Assembly (NCBI GenBank): GCA_903847005.1
Contig: CAINCM010000047.1
Span: forward strand, 1-16,997
DNA length: 16,997 nt
Direction: 5' to 3'
DNA from: an uncultured Chloroflexota bacterium
GTDB taxonomy: Bacteria > Chloroflexota > Limnocylindria > Limnocylindrales > Limnocylindraceae
The notes under the pieces are model-generated. The model worked only from the letters and a program-made list of their open reading frames with translations. It made no database searches and was not told where the DNA came from. Position numbers and translations under genes: made by a program. Every line of letters starts with the position of its first letter. Position 1 is the first letter of the stretch. Of the stretch, positions 16,162 through 16,997 are shown in pieces.

Positions 16162-16997
16162 GTGGCAATCGATCGCTCCGTCCGCGCCCCCGTCTCACCA
16201 GCGATCGCGTCGCCCCTGCGCGTCCATATCACGCACTTCGCCCGCCGACGCCCGCGTCGGGGGGTCGAAGGTCCGGCTGGTTCGGTGCGGGGCCGAGGGT
16301 CGCGCCACTCTTCGCCTCGCTCCTTCTCGTGGCGAGTGCGCTTGGAACGCTCTGGCTCGCCAACCTCTCTTCATCAGGCGGGAGTCCGGTAGGCGAGGGA
16401 CCGGCCGTGACGGAAGGGGTGCAGGTGGACGGGAGCATCGTCTTCGCGCGCGACGGTGCGCTCTGGTCGCTGAGCGGCTCGACGATCATCCAAGTGACCG
16501 ACGCTGCGACAGATGGCGAGCCCGCCTGGAGCAGAGATGGAACCTGGCTCTACTTCATCCGCCAGAGGAGTGAGCGGGGTGGGCGGCTCAACGCCGCCGG
16601 CGGGGTGACGCCGTATCGACTCACGGTTCCCACGCTGATGCGCGTCGGCGCACGAGGTGGTGAGGCGGAGGAGATCCTTGACGGGCTGCTGACGGGCAGC
16701 AGCCCCGAGTTGAACTTCTCCACGTTCATGTTCGATCCTGCGTTGGGAGCGAGAGGCGAAGTCGCGTTGGCGACAGACTACAAAGGCGGGTCTCAGCTCG
16801 GAGGCGACGTGATCATCCGCATCCTCCAGCCAGATGGTCGGATGCTCACACCGGAGCTTCCAGACGAAGCACCCTTCGGGCACCAGGATCCAGCGTGGAG
16901 CTCCGACGGGAGCGGTCTCTACTATGTGCAGAACGGCCAGGGCGAGGGGAGTTCCGCGTCGCGCATCATCTATTACGACACAGGTTCGGACCAGGTC
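16158..16997 (+). CDS. Membrane-anchored TolB/WD40-like beta-propeller protein (3' partial)
   Basis: An open frame of 280 codons begins at the ATGA overlap with recJ and runs off the right edge without a stop. The first 47 residues are Arg/Pro-rich and probably cytoplasmic. One hydrophobic segment (about 48-70, with FASLLLVASALGTLWLANL) would anchor the protein or act as a non-cleaved signal. The outside part then shows repeats of the PD40/TolB type, with PAWSRDGTWLYFIR at about 122-135 and PAWSSDGSGLYYVQ at about 245-258, separated by beta-rich sequence including LMRVGARGGEAEEI. Such blades form beta-propellers in TolB-like and DPP-like proteins. The specific function is unknown, and a C-terminal enzyme domain could lie beyond the window. 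Proximity to secDF fits an exported product but proves nothing. Confidence 0.85.
   Translation, partial: MSGNRSLRPRPRLTSDRVAPARPYHALRPPTPASGGRRSGWFGAGPRVAPLFASLLLVASALGTLWLANLSSSGGSPVGEGPAVTEGVQVDGSIVFARDGALWSLSGSTIIQVTDAATDGEPAWSRDGTWLYFIRQRSERGGRLNAAGGVTPYRLTVPTLMRVGARGGEAEEILDGLLTGSSPELNFSTFMFDPALGARGEVALATDYKGGSQLGGDVIIRILQPDGRMLTPELPDEAPFGHQDPAWSSDGSGLYYVQNGQGEGSSASRIIYYDTGSDQV

Overview
The window is a dense, single-strand stretch of bacterial chromosome with high G+C. Every gene lies on the + strand, and the longest gap between genes is under 30 bases. The gene content is core metabolism and DNA repair, not accessory DNA. I saw no tRNA, rRNA, CRISPR array, insertion sequence or attachment site. 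Arg/Ala-rich proteins, frequent GTG starts and the order polA-mutM-coaE suggest a high-GC, Actinomycetota- or Chloroflexota-like bacterium. A Limnocylindria/Ellin6529-type Chloroflexota is my best guess, but this rests on gene order and general protein character and is weakly supported.

Layout from left to right: the 3' end of polA (DNA polymerase I); mutM (8-oxoguanine glycosylase with a basic C-terminal tail); an ABC-F ATPase; coaE (dephospho-CoA kinase); uvrB, uvrA, an unrecognised 115-residue protein, and uvrC; secD and secF; recJ; and the start of a membrane-anchored beta-propeller protein that runs off the right edge.

Functionally, the window holds nearly a complete excision-repair set. 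UvrA and UvrB find and verify damage, UvrC makes both cuts, Pol I fills gaps, MutM removes oxidised purines and RecJ degrades 5' single strands. UvrD and ligase are not visible. SecDF is the protein-export motor and coaE makes coenzyme A. These two are probably neighbours by operon history and not part of the repair pathway.

The translation signals fall into two classes. The ABC-F gene, coaE, uvrA, the small ORF, secF and the propeller gene have clear Shine-Dalgarno sequences, often with ATGA or 8-base stop/start overlaps. uvrB and secD have none; each instead carries a TANNNT -10-like hexamer 6-7 bases before its start codon, the pattern of leaderless mRNAs. I infer at least three nested transcription units: (...polA-mutM-abcF-coaE), (uvrB-uvrA-orf-uvrC) and (secD-secF-recJ-propeller). 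No wholly new system is evident. The items most worth a second look are the small protein inside the uvr run, the tails on UvrB and MutM, the altered zinc site in UvrA, and the leaderless starts.
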